Positions 25,206-34,160 are shown, counted from the first letter of the stretch. The stretch is DNA of 51,425 bases from JAIEPT01 sp038217425 (GCA_038217425.1 JBBQPM010000028.1:1-51425); one strand, 5' to 3'. Translations and numbers: made by a program. The notes: generated by a model not told the origin, from the letters alone.

Positions 25206-26456
25206 ATGTTTCGCATCTTAGCTGTCAGTATGTTCTTCGCGTCGTTCGTGCAGGCCGGCGATTGGCCCGCATGGCGTGGGCCTTCCGGCCAAGGCCACAG
25301 CGATGAAACCAATCTCCCCGTCAAATGGTCCGCCAGCGAAAACGTCCGGTGGAAGATCACGCTCGAAAATCAGGGCAATTCCACGCCCGTCATCTGGGGC
25401 GATAAGATCTTTCTGACCCAGGCGAACAAAGGGGGCTCGGTCCGCAGCCTCCTGTGCCTGAGTCGGGCCGACGGTAAAATCCTCTGGACCAAGGACGTCA
25501 AGTACTCCGAAAAAGAACGCAACTGGGATCAGAATTGGTACGGGAACGCGTCGCCGGTCGTCGACGGCGAGCGCGTGGTCGTCAGTTTCGGCTCGGCCGG
25601 CATGTATTGCTACGACTTCGCCGGTAAGGAACTCTGGAAGCGGACCGACCTCGGAACCTGGGATCATCGTTTCGGCAACTCCGCCTCGCCGATCATTTAC
25701 GAGAATCTCGCGATTCAATGGTGCGGACCCAACGAGAAACAGGGACGCAACTTCCTCCTCGCCGTCGACAAGACGACCGGCAAAACCGTGTGGGAAACCG
25801 ACGAGAAGATTGGCTCGTGGAGCACGCCCCTCATCGTCAAGGTCAAGGGCCAGGATCAACTGCTTCTGGGCATGTCCAACGACGCCAAGGGCCAACCCGA
25901 TCCGCAAACGGGGTTCCTGAAGGGCTACGATCCCAAGACCGGCAAGGAGATCTGGCAGTGCCGCGGCATGAACAGCTTCGTCTACACGTCCGCGATCTTC
26001 GCCAAGGACGTGGCCGTCGGCATGTCGGGTTACGGCGGGTCCGCGATCGCCGTCAAGCTCGGCGGTACGGGCGACATCACCAAGGATCGTCTGTGGGTGC
26101 ATCCCAAGAACGTGCAGCGCGTCGGCTCCGGATTGATTGTCGGCGACCACGTCTACATGGTCGATGAGAACGGCGCTCCGCGCTGCTACGAACTCATGAC
26201 CGGCAAGGAAGTCTGGAGCGCCAAGGGACGCGCCGGCGACAAGACATGGGGTTCCATGGTCCACGCCGACGGCAAACTCTATGTCCTCCTGCGCAGCGGC
26301 GAAACGCTCATCTTCGAAGCGAGCCCCACGTACAAACTGCTCGCCGTCAATCCGCTCGGCGCCGGGGAGCAGACCAACTCGTCGATCGCCGTCTCCAACG
26401 GCGAACTCTTCATCCGCACCTTCCGACATCTATACTGCATCAGCGAACGGAAGTAA
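25206..26456 (+). CDS. secreted PQQ-like beta-propeller protein
   Basis: A 416-residue exported propeller with a short signal peptide (MFRILAVSMFFASFVQA, 1-17), then GDWPAWRGPSGQGHSDE, the characteristic opening of planctomycete PQQ-binding-like proteins. Repeats of the type LLCLSRADGKILW, LAVDKTTGKTVWE and GYDPKTGKEIWQ supply the tryptophan-docking blades. Residues for binding PQQ itself cannot be verified, and many members are scaffolds without cofactor. GGAG 8 bases before the ATG at 25206 and the signal peptide set the start. Probably monocistronic; a family B palindrome follows 19 bp after the stop. Confidence 0.87.
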   Translation: MFRILAVSMFFASFVQAGDWPAWRGPSGQGHSDETNLPVKWSASENVRWKITLENQGNSTPVIWGDKIFLTQANKGGSVRSLLCLSRADGKILWTKDVKYSEKERNWDQNWYGNASPVVDGERVVVSFGSAGMYCYDFAGKELWKRTDLGTWDHRFGNSASPIIYENLAIQWCGPNEKQGRNFLLAVDKTTGKTVWETDEKIGSWSTPLIVKVKGQDQLLLGMSNDAKGQPDPQTGFLKGYDPKTGKEIWQCRGMNSFVYTSAIFAKDVAVGMSGYGGSAIAVKLGGTGDITKDRLWVHPKNVQRVGSGLIVGDHVYMVDENGAPRCYELMTGKEVWSAKGRAGDKTWGSMVHADGKLYVLLRSGETLIFEASPTYKLLAVNPLGAGEQTNSSIAVSNGELFIRTFRHLYCISERK

Positions 26457-26474
26457 CGCAATTCACTCAGGCGA

Positions 26475-26496
26475 GCGGGGGACGCACGTCCCCCGC
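26475..26496. repeat. palindrome family B, copy 2
   Basis: GCGGGGGAC (26475-26483) pairs with GTCCCCCGC (26488-26496) around GCAC. The left flank GGCGA is shared with the copy at 8485, but the matching right flank is lost. It probably serves as terminator of the propeller gene. Confidence 0.6.
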
Positions 26497-26567
26497 GATG
26501 CCGTTCAGGACGTTTCGCAAAATCGAACTTTCGCGAAAATGCCGGCTTCGGCTCGGGCGAGAATTGC

Positions 26568-26573
26568 TACAAT
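26568..26573 (+). promoter_or_regulatory. putative -10 box of the rho operon
   Basis: TACAAT, 5 of 6 to consensus, with no good -35 partner. If used, it gives a leader of about 160 nt before rho. Long leaders with autogenous attenuation are known for rho genes; I see no leader peptide. Confidence 0.3.
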
Positions 26574-26741
26574 ACAGAAGAGGTTCTCCATCCCCCTGTG
26601 CCCGCCGCTGGCAACGCTTCCCGACCAAATTGTTCTCCACGTCGGAAAAGGGAAGCAAGCGAGTCCACGGTTTTCCAAACCCCTCACGGGGTCCCGCCGA
26701 CTTGCTTCACTGCCAGCCGTTCCCGTTAAGGAGCCCAAGTC

Positions 26742-28508
26742 ATGCCCGATCCTCGAGGCCGCCGTGAAGGAAGCCCGCGCCTGCCGGGCGATGCCGACGA
26801 ATTCAACGACGACCAGGAACCCGCGGGGGACGAAGATCTGGACGAAGTCGCCGAGTCGATCGTCGATCGTCATGAAGGGGAAGAGTCGCGCGAGATCCTG
26901 CCGGACCCGGTGGTCGAAGGGAAGCCCGAGTCGCGCCCGCAACCGGCGGTCTCGGAAGCCGAGCCGATCAAGCCGCGTCCGAATTTCCCCAGAAAAGAGG
27001 GCTTTCAGCCGCGGGAAGGTCACCCGTCGCGACAAGGGGGCGGCGGTTACGGGAAGAAGGACTTTCAGCGCCGCGACAACCAGGGGGGCTACCAGAAGCG
27101 CGACAACGCCCCGCCCCGACCCAACGACCGACCGACGACGACGCGCGAGGAAAACCGTTCCGCCGACGCGTCGCAGGGCTACGACGAAGGCCAGGGAGGT
27201 TTCGACGCCGAGACCAATCATCGCTACGAGGAGATCAAAAAGGGAACGACCTACATCTCCGAACTGCAGGCCATGACCATGGTCCAGCTATCCGCCCTCG
27301 CCAAGGCGGAGAACATGACCGAAATCAGCGGACTCAAGAAGCAAGACTTGATCTTCCGCATCCTCAAAGAACGGGTCAAGCAGAACGGCCTGATGTTCGG
27401 CGAAGGGACGCTGGAGATCTTGCCCGACGGCTTCGGGTTTCTGCGCAGTCCGGACTATAACTACACTCCCTGTCCCGACGATATCTACATTTCGCCGAGT
27501 CAGATCCGCCGATTCGGCTTGCGAAACGGCACGGTCGTCGCCGGGCAAATTCGCCCGCCGAAAGAGAACGAGCGTTACTTCGCGCTTTTGCGCGTCGAGG
27601 CGATCAACTTTCAGGATCCCGAGAAGCTCGCTCAGGTGGCGGTCTTTGAAGATTTGACGCCGTTGCATCCCAATTCGCGTCTGGGACTCGAATACGACTC
27701 GGCCGACATCAACATGCGCATCGTCGATCTGGTGACGCCGATCGGCAAAGGCCAGCGCGGTCTCATCGTCGCCCCGCCGCGAACGGGCAAGACGGTGCTC
27801 TTGCAAAAGATGGCCAACAGCATTCTCAAGAACCATCCCGAGTGCTACGTCATCGTGCTATTGATCGACGAACGCCCTGAGGAAGTGACCGACATGGAGC
27901 GGACGGTGAAGGGGCCGCGCGCGGAGGTCATCAGTTCGACGTTTGACGAGCCGTCGTCCCGGCACGTGCAGGTCACTGAGATGGTGATCGAGAAGGCGCG
28001 CCGCATGGTCGAGTACGGCGAGGACGTGGTGATCTTGCTCGATTCAATCACACGGCTGGCCCGTGCGTATAACAACGAGATCCCGCCGTCGGGCAAGATC
28101 CTGTCTGGCGGCGTGGACGCGAACGCCCTGCACAAGCCGAAACGTTTCTTCGGCGCCGCCCGCAACATCGAAGAGGGGGGCAGCCTGACGATCCTCGCCA
28201 CCGCGCTCGTCGACACGGGGAGCCGAATGGACGAGGTGATCTTCGAGGAGTTCAAGGGAACGGGCAACATGGAGTTGCACCTGGATCGCCGGCTGGTCGA
28301 CAAACGCGTTTGGCCCGCGATCGACGTCAACGCTTCGGGAACTCGCAAGGAGGAACTGCTCGTGAGTGCCGACGAACTTCGTAAGACATACATCTTACGA
28401 AAAGTGTTGGCCGACATGAATCCGATCGAGGCGATGGAGCTGCTGATTACGCGCATGGGGCGCACGAAGACGAACGCGGACTTCTTGCAGACGATGAACC
28501 TGGCGTAA
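26742..28508 (+). CDS. rho: transcription termination factor Rho with disordered N-terminal extension
   Basis: The hexameric RNA-dependent ATPase that ends transcription, 588 residues against about 420 for E. coli Rho. Residues 1-165 are an added hydrophilic stretch rich in Arg, Asp, Gly, Asn, Gln and Pro. The usual Rho follows: N-terminal helical domain (about 170-218), cold-shock-like RNA-binding domain (about 220-290, DGFGFLRSPDYNY), then the RecA-type motor with P-loop A344-PPRTGKT351, IDERPEEVTDM and DSITRLARAYN. AAGGAG lies 8 bases before the ATG. It heads a compact operon with ribH, nusB and a PHP gene. Disordered inserts in Rho of other phyla bind RNA or condense; that role is inference here. 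Confidence 0.96.
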   Translation: MPDPRGRREGSPRLPGDADEFNDDQEPAGDEDLDEVAESIVDRHEGEESREILPDPVVEGKPESRPQPAVSEAEPIKPRPNFPRKEGFQPREGHPSRQGGGGYGKKDFQRRDNQGGYQKRDNAPPRPNDRPTTTREENRSADASQGYDEGQGGFDAETNHRYEEIKKGTTYISELQAMTMVQLSALAKAENMTEISGLKKQDLIFRILKERVKQNGLMFGEGTLEILPDGFGFLRSPDYNYTPCPDDIYISPSQIRRFGLRNGTVVAGQIRPPKENERYFALLRVEAINFQDPEKLAQVAVFEDLTPLHPNSRLGLEYDSADINMRIVDLVTPIGKGQRGLIVAPPRTGKTVLLQKMANSILKNHPECYVIVLLIDERPEEVTDMERTVKGPRAEVISSTFDEPSSRHVQVTEMVIEKARRMVEYGEDVVILLDSITRLARAYNNEIPPSGKILSGGVDANALHKPKRFFGAARNIEEGGSLTILATALVDTGSRMDEVIFEEFKGTGNMELHLDRRLVDKRVWPAIDVNASGTRKEELLVSADELRKTYILRKVLADMNPIEAMELLITRMGRTKTNADFLQTMNLA

Positions 28509-28545
28509 TGATCGGAGCCCGAAGCGCCAGCAAGGGATTTTTTGA

Positions 28546-29010
28546 ATGAACACGATCGAAGGAACATTGACGCCGCCGACAGGGCGGTTCGCGCTGGTCG
28601 CGGGGCGTTTCAATCGGCTCGTCGTCGACAGCCTGGTCGAAGGCGCCCGCGACGGTCTGGTGCGGCACGGCGTCCAGGACACGGACATCGATCTCGTCTG
28701 GGCGCCCGGCTCGTTCGAGGCGCCGCTGATCGCGCAGAAGCTGGCCGCGTCAAAGAAATACGCAAGCGTCATCTGTCTGGGGGCCGTCATCCGCGGCGAC
28801 ACCGATCACTACGATCACGTCGCGGGCTGGGCCACGAGCGGCATCGCCCAGGCGGGAATGACGACGGGCGTGCCGGTGATTTTCGGCATCCTGACGTGCG
28901 ATAACGTGGAGCAGGCGCTCAATCGCGCCGGGCTCAAGGCGGGCAACAAGGGTTTCGAGGCTGCGTTGGCGGCTATCGAGATGGTCAATCTCCTCTCCCA
29001 ACTCGGGTAA
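28546..29010 (+). CDS. ribH: 6,7-dimethyl-8-ribityllumazine synthase
   Basis: The penultimate step of riboflavin synthesis, condensing ribitylamino-pyrimidinedione with dihydroxybutanone phosphate. The 154 residues match the family length. APGSFEAP and GAVIRGDTDHYDHV are the substrate-binding segments, with the catalytic histidine at H88, and GNKGFEAA is the phosphate-binding segment. AAGGGA lies 7 bases before the ATG. It sits 37 bp after rho and 5 bp before nusB. The ribH-nusB pairing is common in bacteria; other rib genes are not in this window. Confidence 0.95.
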   Translation: MNTIEGTLTPPTGRFALVAGRFNRLVVDSLVEGARDGLVRHGVQDTDIDLVWAPGSFEAPLIAQKLAASKKYASVICLGAVIRGDTDHYDHVAGWATSGIAQAGMTTGVPVIFGILTCDNVEQALNRAGLKAGNKGFEAALAAIEMVNLLSQLG

Positions 29011-29015
29011 AGTTC

Positions 29016-29432
29016 ATGACACGCCGTTCGCGGGCTCGGGAAATCGCCCTGCAGCTTCTCTTCCAGCGCGATCATAATCTGCAGATGCAGAAGGCCGACA
29101 TCGAGGCCTTCGCGCGCGAGCGGCTCAAGCATCCCTCCCTCGTGCAGTTCTGCCTTACCCTCTTTAACGGCGTGGTCGAGCATGCGGCGGAAATCGACGC
29201 CAAGATCACGGTCGCGGCCGAGAATTGGCGACTGCCGAGAATGGCGACCGTCGACCGCAATTTGCTACGCCTGGGAGCGTTCGAGTTGCTGTTCCAGACC
29301 GAAACGCCCGCCGCCGTCGCGTTCGACGAGGCGATCGAACTGGCGCGCCGCTTCGGATCGGCCGACTCCACTTCCTTCGTCAACGGCGTGCTGGACCGCT
29401 TGCGCAAAGAAGCGATCCCGGCGGCGACTTGA
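29016..29432 (+). CDS. nusB: transcription antitermination factor NusB
   Basis: A 138-residue all-helical RNA-binding factor that joins NusE/S10 on boxA RNA for rRNA antitermination. The N-terminus TRRSRAREIALQLLFQRD is the arginine-rich boxA-contacting helix, and MATVDRNLLRLGAFELLF and AVAFDEAIELARRFGS are the classical C-terminal motifs. It starts 5 bp after ribH and ends 3 bp before the PHP gene, so translational coupling is likely. Together with rho it puts opposing termination and antitermination factors in one transcript. Confidence 0.94.
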   Translation: MTRRSRAREIALQLLFQRDHNLQMQKADIEAFARERLKHPSLVQFCLTLFNGVVEHAAEIDAKITVAAENWRLPRMATVDRNLLRLGAFELLFQTETPAAVAFDEAIELARRFGSADSTSFVNGVLDRLRKEAIPAAT

Positions 29433-29435
29433 CCC

Positions 29436-30305
29436 ATGCCCGCCGCCCAACCCTTCACCCAGATGTGTCAGCTTCTCGCTCAGCATCGGCCCGATCGCCG
29501 GGTCGATCTGCACGTTCACACCACCGCCAGCGACGGGCAATACACCCCGCGCCAGATCGTCGACCTCGCCCGTCGCAGCGGTCTGCCGGCGATCGCCATC
29601 ACGGATCACGACACCTTCGCCGGCATCGCCGCGGCACAGCAATGGCGCCATCCTGAGCTTGAGGTCATCCCGGGCGTCGAGATCACCACGGAGCATCTGG
29701 GCAAGGAAGTCCACCTGCTCGCCTACTTCGTGTCGGTGGAGGATTCGCCGCTGCGTCAGGCGCTGGAAGTACTGTGTGCCTCGCGGCGCGAACGGTTTTT
29801 CGCCATGGCGCAAGGGTTGCGCGAGCGTGGCGTGCCGCTTGACCTGGGCGACGCCCAGCGCTGGGAGAATCAGCCGACGCTGGGCCGACGGCATCTCGCC
29901 GAGTTGCTCGTGAAGGGCAAACATGCGGCGACGATTCGGCACGCGTTCCAGCGTTTCCTGCACGACCAGCATCCGCTGCACGTTGCCAAGGCGAAGCTGC
30001 CGATCGTAAGCGCACTGCGACTGGTGCGCGAGGCGGGGGGCGTGAGTTCGTGGGCGCACCCGGGAACGGCGTGTACGAGGAACGTCTTGCATGACTTGGC
30101 GACGTCGGGGTTGGATGCGGTCGAGGTCGATTTTCCCGCCGTGCGTTATGCCCGCGGAAAGGAGCTACGCGGATGGGCGAGGGAGTTGGGCCTGGCGGTG
30201 ACGGGGGGCAGCGACTGCCACGGTCCCGAGCCCTTGCGGCAAGCGGTCGGTTCGGGCGGCATTACGGTCGCGGAGTTGGGGGAATTGAGAAATCGAAGAC
30301 GCTAA
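29436..30305 (+). CDS. PHP-domain phosphoesterase
   Basis: A 289-residue metal-dependent phosphoesterase of the PHP family. Metal ligands are seen in order: VDLHVHTTASDG (H26, H28), AITDHDTFAG, an IPGVEI glutamate, SSWAHPG and the final SDCHG. This arrangement, with a variable central helical part (about 105-185), matches the RNase AM / 3',5'-nucleotide phosphatase (YciV/TrpH) group, which removes pAp or trims RNA 5' ends. The exact substrate cannot be told. Last gene of the rho-ribH-nusB unit, 3 bp after nusB. The ATG at 29436 has no clear Shine-Dalgarno and probably relies on coupling. Confidence 0.87.
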   Translation: MPAAQPFTQMCQLLAQHRPDRRVDLHVHTTASDGQYTPRQIVDLARRSGLPAIAITDHDTFAGIAAAQQWRHPELEVIPGVEITTEHLGKEVHLLAYFVSVEDSPLRQALEVLCASRRERFFAMAQGLRERGVPLDLGDAQRWENQPTLGRRHLAELLVKGKHAATIRHAFQRFLHDQHPLHVAKAKLPIVSALRLVREAGGVSSWAHPGTACTRNVLHDLATSGLDAVEVDFPAVRYARGKELRGWARELGLAVTGGSDCHGPEPLRQAVGSGGITVAELGELRNRRR

Positions 30306-30338
30306 CGTGGAGGCGAGCTTCCAAGCTTGCCGGGATCG

Positions 30339-30599
30339 TCAGTCCACAAAACCTTCTTCCCCCTCGTCTTCCTCTCATAATCGCCAAGTCAATCTCTTCT
30401 GCATGATCGGCCGCGTACGTCCAGACGGTTTCGAGATCTGTGGGCGTCATGTCCGGCATCGCCGCAATTATCTCCGAATCGGTGAGACCCAAGCGTCGAT
30501 ACCCGACCAAGAGCCAAACGGCGATTCGGTGTCTCGAACGCAGGCGCTGCCTCCGCAACGGTCCGGTTTCTTCGAGATCCTACTCGCCGTCATCTGCAT
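30339..30599 (-). pseudogene. DUF433-family gene with two compensating frameshifts
   Basis: Read on the minus strand from ATG 30599, the frame gives a DUF433-like start (ISKKPDRCGGSACVRDT). At about 30527 the family continues only in the next frame (RIAVWLLVGYRRLGLTD, then IIAAMPDMTPTDLE and TYAADHAEEIDLAI). Family proteins read CVRGTRI at this junction, so one C has been lost. Near 30375 a one-base shift back returns to the first frame and an acidic tail (EEDEGEEGFVD) with stop at 30339. Total 261 bp, a normal size and a multiple of three. The first shift is clear; the second is inferred from the acidic tail. DUF433 proteins are usually antitoxin-like partners of a PIN-type toxin, which is absent here. 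Confidence 0.6.
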
Positions 30600-30752
30600 G
30601 GCATGCTTCTCCCGCACCTTACATGTAATCATTCCTATCATAACCGGCCGCTGCCCGGAAAGAAATCCCCGCCGCCCCCTGGAGATTTGCGCACGCCCCC
30701 CGTAATCTTAATCGGGTAGCGTTTTCGTCCCTCTCCTGCTTCGGATAGGCCC

Positions 30753-32489
30753 ATGCCTTACATCGGTATCGACTTCGGCACCAGCAATTCGGTCGTCGCC
30801 AATTTCCAGTACGGTCAGGCCGAGGTGATCCCCAATCGCGAAGGGCACAAATGGACGCCCTCCGTCGTCACCATGCGCCAGGACGGCACGCTCGCCTTCG
30901 GCCAAGAAGCCAAGGAGAACTTCGAGGAAGAACGCTCCATCCGCTCGATCAAACGCATCCTCGGCACGCCCGAACGCGTTCCCTTCGTGGGCCAAAACCT
31001 GCGCACCGAACAGATCGCGACCATGCTCTTCAGCCTGCTCAAACGTGATGCCGAAAAGAGCCTGGGCGACACGTTCACCAAGTGCGTGGTCACCATCCCC
31101 GCGAACTCCAAGGGCCTCGCTCGGCATGCGACCAAGCTGTGCGCCGGCTCCGCGGGGATGCAGGCGCTCACGCTCATCAACGAACCGACCGCGGCCGCCA
31201 TCTGCTACGGGCTCAACGCCACCCAGGATCAGACCGTCCTCGTCTACGATTTCGGCGGCGGCACTCTCGACGTCACCATTCTCCGCATCCATCACGGCAT
31301 CTTCGAAGAACTCTCCTCCAACGGCATCGGCAAACTGGGGGGCGACGATATCGACGCCGTCCTCGGCAATCTCCTCGCCAAACGCTTTTTCGACAAGACC
31401 GGCTACGACATCCTCAACTCGCCGTACCGCACGCAATTCCTGCTCGCGGTCGAAAAGGCGAAGATCGAACTTTCGAACCAGCCGTCCGCCGTCGCTCGCA
31501 AAGCGGAGTTGGTGCCCGAACGCCATCTGAGCCTCGAAGAGGAGATCGACCGCGCGACTTTCGAACGTGAGATCATGCCGCTCATTCAGAAGTCCGGCAC
31601 CGCGATCGATCAGGCGCTGTCGTTACGCGGCATGAAGGCGCGCGACATCGACCGCGTCCTGCTCGTCGGCGGCACCAGCAAGATCCCGTATGTTCGCCAA
31701 TACGTCAAGGACAAGCTAGGCGGCAAGGAACCCGAGCCGTTCGAAAAGATCGACCCGATGACGTGCGTCGCGCAAGGGGCGGCGATCGTCTCCGCGATTC
31801 TGCAAGGCGCCCCCGGACTCGACAATCACGCCTTCAGCGTCAAGCTCGAACATTCGCTCTGCGCCAATCCGATCAACGAACGTCGGCAGGTCTATCTCGA
31901 CCCCATCGTCAAGCGGGGCGTCGACATTCCCTGTTCGTTCTCGAAGACGTATCATCCCGTCGCGGACCCGGCCGAGCGCGTGATGATCAGCGTCTTCGAG
32001 GGGGACGTCTACGACGAGCCAAACCATCCCGACAACGTCAAGCTTGCGGAGATTCCGTGGGAGTTCGTGCCGCCCCGCCCGCAGAAGGACGCCGCGCTGG
32101 ATGTGACCTTCGAGTACGGCGACGACGGCATTCTCACCGTGCAAATTCACGACCCTTACGCCGGGCAGAAGAAGCGGTTCGCGATTCAGCAATCGGGGCA
32201 GGACCAGCTCGACGCCGGGCAGATCATGAAGATGAAGCGGATCAACGAAGATCTGATGAAGCGAAACGAGGATCTCGAATCGTCATCGGAATATCGCGAC
32301 GCGCTGGACCTGCTCAAGAAGACGGAGCAGGACGTGATTCCGAAGCTGGAAAGCCCCGCGGATCGACGGGATTTGGAAGAGTTGTGCAAGAACGTGCGTG
32401 AGGCGATGGCGACGGGGGACAAGCGCAAGATCGAGGATGCGAGTTCGGCGCTCAACGACCGCCTTTTGAATTACGCTTACTTGCTTTAG
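30753..32489 (+). CDS. Hsp70-family chaperone (HscC/DnaK-like)
   Basis: A 578-residue Hsp70 relative, shorter than DnaK (about 640). The ATPase domain is complete: GIDFGTSNS near residue 4 (phosphate 1), INEPTAAA, VYDFGGGTLDVT (phosphate 2) and VLLVGGTSKIP (adenosine). The substrate-binding part (about 370-500) is divergent and the C-terminus is a helical lid (KMKRINEDLMKRNEDLE onward) without the EEVD-like end. No dnaJ or grpE nearby, which fits the stand-alone HscC-type paralogues of planctomycetes. The last 38 bp overlap the convergent iron-permease gene. Client proteins unknown. Confidence 0.9.
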   Translation: MPYIGIDFGTSNSVVANFQYGQAEVIPNREGHKWTPSVVTMRQDGTLAFGQEAKENFEEERSIRSIKRILGTPERVPFVGQNLRTEQIATMLFSLLKRDAEKSLGDTFTKCVVTIPANSKGLARHATKLCAGSAGMQALTLINEPTAAAICYGLNATQDQTVLVYDFGGGTLDVTILRIHHGIFEELSSNGIGKLGGDDIDAVLGNLLAKRFFDKTGYDILNSPYRTQFLLAVEKAKIELSNQPSAVARKAELVPERHLSLEEEIDRATFEREIMPLIQKSGTAIDQALSLRGMKARDIDRVLLVGGTSKIPYVRQYVKDKLGGKEPEPFEKIDPMTCVAQGAAIVSAILQGAPGLDNHAFSVKLEHSLCANPINERRQVYLDPIVKRGVDIPCSFSKTYHPVADPAERVMISVFEGDVYDEPNHPDNVKLAEIPWEFVPPRPQKDAALDVTFEYGDDGILTVQIHDPYAGQKKRFAIQQSGQDQLDAGQIMKMKRINEDLMKRNEDLESSSEYRDALDLLKKTEQDVIPKLESPADRRDLEELCKNVREAMATGDKRKIEDASSALNDRLLNYAYLL

Positions 32490-32946
32490 TCGATTTCGAG
32501 TTTCGGCCGCCGGCCTTGGATGCCGGCTTGTGGTTGCGTTGGGCTGCCTGGACTGCGATATCCTTTACTTTCGCCTTGGGCGCCGACGGGACGAAATCGT
32601 GGCCCAGACGTACGAACTCTTGCTTGAGTTTCTCAATCTCCGCGTCGGTGAGTTCGTCAAGGTTGACCAGATTGTTCCGCGCCGCGTCTACGGCACGAAT
32701 GAGTTCGTCAAGCTTGAGATGGATCGCCTCGGCATCGCGGTTCTGCGTGTTCTGAATCAAGAAGACCATGAGGAAGGTCAGGATCGTCGTGCCGGTATTG
32801 ATGATGAGCTGCCAGGTGTTGGAGTATTCGTAATAGGGCCCTGTGACTGCCCAGATCAGCACGGACGCCAATGCGACAAAGAACGCCCAGGGACGACCCA
32901 GGGCGTGTGCGCATGCCACGGAGAATTTTCGAAATCGGTCCGACAT
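32452..32946 (-). CDS. low-affinity iron permease family membrane protein
   Basis: A 164-residue protein with two membrane segments (about 17-36 and 46-66) followed by TQNRDAEAIHLKLDELIRA, the signature of the low-affinity iron permease family (Fet4-related small bacterial proteins). The family name comes from a fungal transporter; iron transport by the short bacterial form is not established. The last 30 residues are a Lys/Ser-rich basic tail. It is convergent with the Hsp70 gene and their 3' ends overlap by 38 bp (32452-32489). Confidence 0.8.
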   Translation of the reverse strand: MSDRFRKFSVACAHALGRPWAFFVALASVLIWAVTGPYYEYSNTWQLIINTGTTILTFLMVFLIQNTQNRDAEAIHLKLDELIRAVDAARNNLVNLDELTDAEIEKLKQEFVRLGHDFVPSAPKAKVKDIAVQAAQRNHKPASKAGGRNSKSTKASKRNSKGGR

Positions 32947-33041
32947 GACGATCTCCTTTCGAAGTCGTAAGGACCCAGGCTGGATGCACTTCGGAGACTA
33001 TCATTCGGTGAGCAAAAAGCTTGCCAGAAGCGAGACGAAAA

Positions 33042-34076
33042 ATGGCCGAACCCGTGCAGTCGTTCGACAACATCCACGAGACCGATCCGCGCACCGAGAA
33101 CGAACCCAAGCTCGAGGGCGATTCCGAAGCGCTCGTCCTCGCCGTGAACCAGATCAAGGAGACCGCCGACAAACTCTTGCGCGACGGCGCCAATCGCGGC
33201 GACGTCAAACTGCTCGCCACAGCGCTGCGCGAGCTTCGCTATTCCTTCAAGATCTTTAACCCGCTCAAGAAATACCGCAAGGCAACACTGTTCGGCTCCG
33301 CGCGCTTGCCGCTCGAAGATCCCTCGTGCGTGCAGGCGTTCGAGTTCGGCAAGCGACTCGCCGAAGCGAACTGGATGGTCATCACCGGCGCCGGCAACGG
33401 CATCATGGAAGCGGGGCACCTGGGCGCCGGACGCGACAAAAGCATCGGTCTCAACATTCTGCTCCCCTTCGAACAATCGGCCAACAAGACGATCCTGGGC
33501 GACGCCAAGCTCATGCATCTCAAGTACTTCTTCACGCGCAAGCTCCTCTTCGTCAAAGAGTCCGACGCCGTCGTCCTCTTCCCCGGCGGTTTCGGCACCC
33601 TCGACGAAGGTTTCGAAGTCCTCACCCTGGTGCAGACCGGCAAGAGCCATCTCTTCCCGATCGTCATGGTCGATCTCCCCGGCAGCGACTACTGGCGGCA
33701 CTTCCTCGAGTTCTGCAACAAGGTGCTCCTCTCCCGGAAGCTCATCTCCGAATTCGATATGCATTTGTTCAAAGTGACGACGTCGGTCGACGAGGCTGTC
33801 GACGAGGTGCTGGGATTTTACCGCGTCTATCACAGCATGCGATACGTGAAGCAAGACCTCGTATTTCGACTGCAGCAGAAACTTGAGCCCGAGAAGCTCG
33901 AAAGCATCCGCGAGAATTTTCAGGACATCTTGAAGGCGGGCACTTTCGAACAGACGGAGCCGTTACCGCTCGAGGTGGGCGACGGGCACCTGGCGCACCT
34001 GCCGCGACTGAAGTTCAAATTCGACCGACACAAGCTGGGCCGATTGCGGCAGCTCATCAATGCGATCAACGCGTAG
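33042..34076 (+). CDS. LOG-family protein (lysine-decarboxylase-like fold)
   Basis: A 344-residue Rossmann-fold protein. The LOG signature P181-GGFGTLDE189 and the ITGAGNGIMEAG loop mark the nucleotide/ribose-phosphate site of cytokinin-activating LOG phosphoribohydrolases and their bacterial relatives that act on nucleoside monophosphates. It is longer than the usual 180-200 residues, with about 80 extra residues at the N-terminus and about 90 at the C-terminus. The ATG at 33042 is preferred to a TTG at 33021; the upstream GAGA is weak. It stands alone between an iron-permease-like gene and a nucleotidyltransferase-like gene. Substrate unknown. Confidence 0.83.
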   Translation: MAEPVQSFDNIHETDPRTENEPKLEGDSEALVLAVNQIKETADKLLRDGANRGDVKLLATALRELRYSFKIFNPLKKYRKATLFGSARLPLEDPSCVQAFEFGKRLAEANWMVITGAGNGIMEAGHLGAGRDKSIGLNILLPFEQSANKTILGDAKLMHLKYFFTRKLLFVKESDAVVLFPGGFGTLDEGFEVLTLVQTGKSHLFPIVMVDLPGSDYWRHFLEFCNKVLLSRKLISEFDMHLFKVTTSVDEAVDEVLGFYRVYHSMRYVKQDLVFRLQQKLEPEKLESIRENFQDILKAGTFEQTEPLPLEVGDGHLAHLPRLKFKFDRHKLGRLRQLINAINA

Positions 34077-34160
34077 TGTGAATTTTGTTCGCAAAAACCG
34101 AAGCCGAGCGCGTTATTATCTACGGACGCGGGGATTGACGACGTCGAATGGGAGCACGCC

